A DNA stretch of 64,000 nucleotides. Source: Lottia gigantea. Its lineage: Eukaryota > Mollusca > Gastropoda > Lottiidae. The stretch covers positions 1,026,449 through 1,090,448 of the forward strand of contig NW_008709463.1 in assembly GCF_000327385.1 (NCBI RefSeq), written 5' to 3'. A program made the translations under genes and the position numbers. The notes under the pieces were generated by a model. It had not been told where the DNA came from, made no database searches, and was given only the letters and a program-made list of their open reading frames with translations. Each line of letters begins with the position of its first letter. The stretch's first letter is position 1. Shown in pieces: positions 61,101-64,000 of this stretch.

Positions 61101-64000
61101 ATTCAATAATAAATTATTTTGATAAGTTTTCAATACATTGTTGGTGTTGAATGTACAAAAAATAGTTGAACAGTGTTTTAGAAAATAGTTCAACAATGTA
61201 TTAGGGAGAGGGGGGGGGGGAGTTCAAATTTACATCTACATAAAATTTGTGGGCTTGTATTCACCACATACATAGCTCAGAGGGCAAATCATATTTAAAC
61301 TGTGAAGAGTGTTTCAGAAATGTTTCAATATAAACTAGAGGTTTGGTTTGAAAAAAAAAAAACATTTTACACTGAGTTTTTGATATTTACAATTACACAA
61401 GAATTATCAGTGTTTATTAAAAAAATTCAGCAAGTTATGAATTACTAATTAGGATCAACATTTAGACAATCAAACAAACCCTGAACCAAAACAACTCACC
61501 TTTCATTTAACCTGTTTCTAGGATCGATAATCAAACCACCTGACTGGTTGCTAGGTAACATGTATGACATGGCCGGCTGGTTGGGGTCGGAGGACATCTG
61601 TGCTGGTCGTCCATCTGATACATGAATATTCATGGTGGAGACGTCTGAAGTAGGTTGGTTGACGTAGTTCGGTTCATACACATTCTGGTAGGTGTGGTGT
61701 TGAGGGGCGCTGTAGGATATCGTCGATCTGGTTTGCGTGATTTCAGTTGGACGAGGAGGTGATTCTATTGGATACAAATTTCCAGTCGAGGAATTGATTG
61801 GTCTAGAATTGTTTTGAGTATTGTAAGAAAGTGTGGCTCTAGTTTCGGTGATTTCTATTGGTTGAGATGAAACAGTGCTTGTGGTTGGTTCTTCACTATC
61901 AAGATGCAAGTCCTGCAGACGTTTTCTGCGTTCCTGTCGTCTTTCTTCTAAAATTCTCATTCTCTCCATTTCTGGTTCCAGCAATTCTCTCTCCTGTAAA
62001 TAATAATCTCAAAATCAGTTAAATTTTCAGTCAAAATTCCTAAATTATTCCAATACAACCCTGTTCAGCATGTTCAGTTCCATTGCCTAAATTAGAAATA
62101 TCACCCCATTTTCAAAATTTGGATGGTAACAAGCCACACAAAGTGAACTCTCTGCAAAGGACATTGTCTTGTCAAAAAGCAAGCTTGATCTGTCAACATC
62201 CATTTCTCTTAAAATATAGTGAAGCCAAAAAATGAGACCATTTCAAAGTTTATTTACCTTAATTTCATTCTGTTGATGAATTTGACTGGCTTGTTTTTGG
62301 GCTTCCTCATATTGTTTCGCCATCTGCTCGCGATTAGCCTCAAATTCAGCCTACAATAATATTTAAAATATATTGAAATAGTGTGCTGTGGTCTTCACTT
62401 AAATCTTTTTTCTCTAACATTCATGGGGTCTTAAAAATGTTTTGGACCATCTTCATTAGCCCACATGATGCAGATGTAAAAGTCCATTCATTTCATTTCA
62501 TTTTAAATGTTTTGGTATCGAGAAAATTAACTCAGAAGTCCAATCACTGCACAGAGTTTCACCAACATACAATGAGATCTCACACATAATTCAACTTCCT
62601 CAAGAATTCAAACAGAAATATTACCTGGTTGTTATAGGGCTGGTTATTAAAAGACTGGATGTTATTGACTACGGCAGCATTCAAGTCATCAGGCTGATAA
62701 AAAAATACACAATTCATGACAATGTTAGTTTAACATTACAAAAATTCTAAAAAACTAAGGGATAGTAGTAATTTCTGTTGTATACATAAACATGCTTTCA
62801 TCGCAAGTTTTAGCAAATCTGCAATACTTGACTATGTACTTTGTTTATTTTGCTAGTGGTCTAATGGATCACAATTTTTAACCCCATAAGACGTGAGAAT
62901 CCGTGTCAATAAATTACACTGTCCTAATTGTTACAGCAATGATGAAGGTACACAACACGGGTGAAGAAGGTGATGTCATGTGACAGGAAGCTACAGGTGA
63001 AGACATGTTGTCATTCGCTAACAAGTGACCGGCAAGTTTTTTTTTTTGGGATGCTTAATTGGTTTGCTCGTGAAAATAAAGCACAATTTTATGGGATTAA
63101 TATTTTATCTTTAAGGTTTTAAGATGTTCATTTTTATTCCATGCTTTTACAGTTAAATGTGCCAGGATGATTTGGTAAAAATGAGCCTGACAAATCTTGC
63201 CAATATCCCATCTGTATATCACCTCTGAGGAACAGGTTGGCCAAATTTGTCAGGCGGGGTAAAAACATGCTGTGCTAACATGCTAAAAGTTTTTCGTGCG
63301 ATTAAAGAAAAATTAAAAGCAAAACAAAAAAATCAAATTTTAAGGATTTTTGATTTGATGAAAATTCAAATTGATTCCACCAAGCTCATTACCTGTCTCT
63401 TTAGTTCCTGTTCATTATTCCACGCTTCAATTCTCTTACGGTCTTCTCGAACATCAATCTGATTGGATCGCACTGAAGGAATGGGCTGGGTGCTGATTGT
63501 ATCAGTAAAATCACGTCTGGTTCTTTCTAAGACTGGATCATCAGTTCTGTCTGTAATTCCAAGATGTTCTGGTTGCCATGGTAATGTTGCACTTAGTCGT
63601 TTCTGAGTAATAATTGTCTTGTCATCTTGGATTTTGTATTCTGACTTCGGTCGTTGTCTCTGCCATTTCCTCAATATGGCTGGTGGACCATCAGAGTCGC
63701 TACTTCCTGCGTCAGGGGACCTAACTCTGTCAGCTTCATCAAAGGAACCTGCAGAAAATAAAATAACAATGAAAACACCATGTTCACTCATTCATTTATG
63801 ACTGAGCTTATGGCCTTCTATTTGATTATCCAGTACAAAGAAACCAATCACAAATGTCACCATATGAAAATACTCACTTGAACTAGCCACGGATTCTTCC
63901 ACAGTCTTTTTCTTCCTGCGCATCACCACTTCTGGTTGGTTGTCATGGTTACCATGTTGGTTATCCTGGTTACCATATTGGTTGTCATGGTTTCCATATC
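58140..64000 (-). CDS. LMO7: Gene J: LMO7/LIMCH1-like LIM-domain protein, 3' part (continues past 64000)
   Basis: Nine exons seen in transcript order: 63878->64000, 63393-63748, 62625-62693, 62258-62350, 61500-61993, 60938-61032, 60344-60483, 58710-59907, 58140-58321 (stop). About 915 codons are visible and all junctions keep frame. The C-terminus is one LIM domain split over the last two exons: CSAC...HQELGFGAAMIIEKLG, YYHMPCFKCCVC, GADVRIR, LHCPNCY; the GAAMII, GLYYH and GADVRIR blocks are characteristic of the LMO7/LIMCH1 LIM. Upstream are charged helices (EEERLRKEEEKLERERQ; EKEKIRLEYQKFEETF) likely coiled coil, and Ser/Pro-rich linkers. Vertebrate LMO7/LIMCH1 bind actomyosin and junction proteins; a cytoskeletal role is inferred. 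Invertebrates usually have one gene for the pair, so the symbol stands for the family. The CH domain, if present, is off-window. Confidence 0.85.
59943..60058 (+). repeat. Dispersed repeat R2 (copy in an intron of gene J)
   Basis: Pattern AGTACTAACGAAAAAC, GCTAATGAACTTTTAATATG, GAAATATATCAATCATAA, ATTTCATAATGAACAGT. The same ordered blocks, in part, recur at about 9657-9722, 10429-10556, 11770-11872, 22508-22560, 31840-31930, 32229-32310 and, reversed, 34122-34203. Some copies continue into a tail with GTCTAGAAGAGTAAGCAT. Family not known to me; no coding content. Confidence 0.65.
62889..63028 (+). repeat. Inverted copy of the last exon and 3' flank of gene J, inside a gene J intron
   Basis: The plus strand here reads the end of the LIM domain (DVRIRVNKLHCPNCYSNDEG) through the TGA and about 75 bp beyond, matching the minus strand of 58064-58215 almost base for base, apart from an 11-bp loss in a TCATGTGAC repeat. 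It lies in the intron between exons 63393-63748 and 62625-62693, antisense to gene J. Confidence 0.9.
63878..64000 (-). repeat. Degenerate coding repeat (NQxGNxDNQ) at the window edge in gene J
   Basis: The visible 5' part of this exon encodes repeats of YGNHDNQ, YGNQDNQ, HGNHDNQ from 21-bp units based on GGTTGTCATGGTTACCAT (plus strand), then PEVVMRRKKKTVEESVASS. The array runs on past 64000. Confidence 0.75.

Overview
The window looks like nuclear DNA of an invertebrate animal, most likely a mollusc or other lophotrochozoan. Genes are intron-rich with GT..AG introns and AT-rich spacers, minisatellites and palindromic MITE-like elements are common, and there are many chitin-binding type-2 (CBM14/peritrophin-A-like) domains. 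The taxon is an inference; nothing in the sequence names it. There is one assembly gap (N run 30776-30927).

Region 1 (1-38.3 kb) is a tandem cluster of at least seven genes for secreted chitin-binding, mucin-like proteins. Six lie on the minus strand (A, B, C, D, E, G) and one is inverted to plus (F). I rebuilt the exons by hand from splice sites and reading phase. Every complete model (B 901 aa, C 515, D 271, E 224, F 216, G 381) closes exactly in frame from ATG to stop. Large genes A-C alternate cysteine-rich chitin-binding exons (phase 1 in, phase 2 out) with Thr/Ser/Pro linker exons (phase 2 in, phase 1 out), behind a signal-peptide exon. Small genes D-G have three exons: signal peptide, one chitin-binding exon, and a last exon with a TSA or TSP repeat tract plus a distinct C-terminal module. 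At least 25 chitin-binding modules are present, in an eight-cysteine form rather than the usual six. The likely role is an extracellular chitin matrix such as shell, radula, cuticle or gut lining. E and F are near-identical arms of an inverted duplication about 2.1 kb long, and the signal-peptide/promoter cassette is copied twice more upstream of D.

Region 2 (39.7-50.3 kb) holds plus-strand gene H (12 exons, 634 aa, not recognised). One intron carries a 1.5-kb array of polypyrimidine-AG repeats, and a 37-bp minisatellite lies downstream of the stop. Three palindromic MITE-like elements lie at 46.8, 49.6 and 50.1 kb.

Region 3 (50.8-54.5 kb) holds plus-strand gene I (5 exons, 533 aa), a single-pass receptor-like protein with Ig-like extracellular modules and a cytoplasmic tail with four YxN motifs, which suggests Grb2-type SH2 signalling.

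Region 4 (58.1-64 kb) holds the 3' part of a minus-strand LMO7/LIMCH1-like gene (J) ending in a C-terminal LIM domain. An inverted copy of its own last exon sits in one of its introns.
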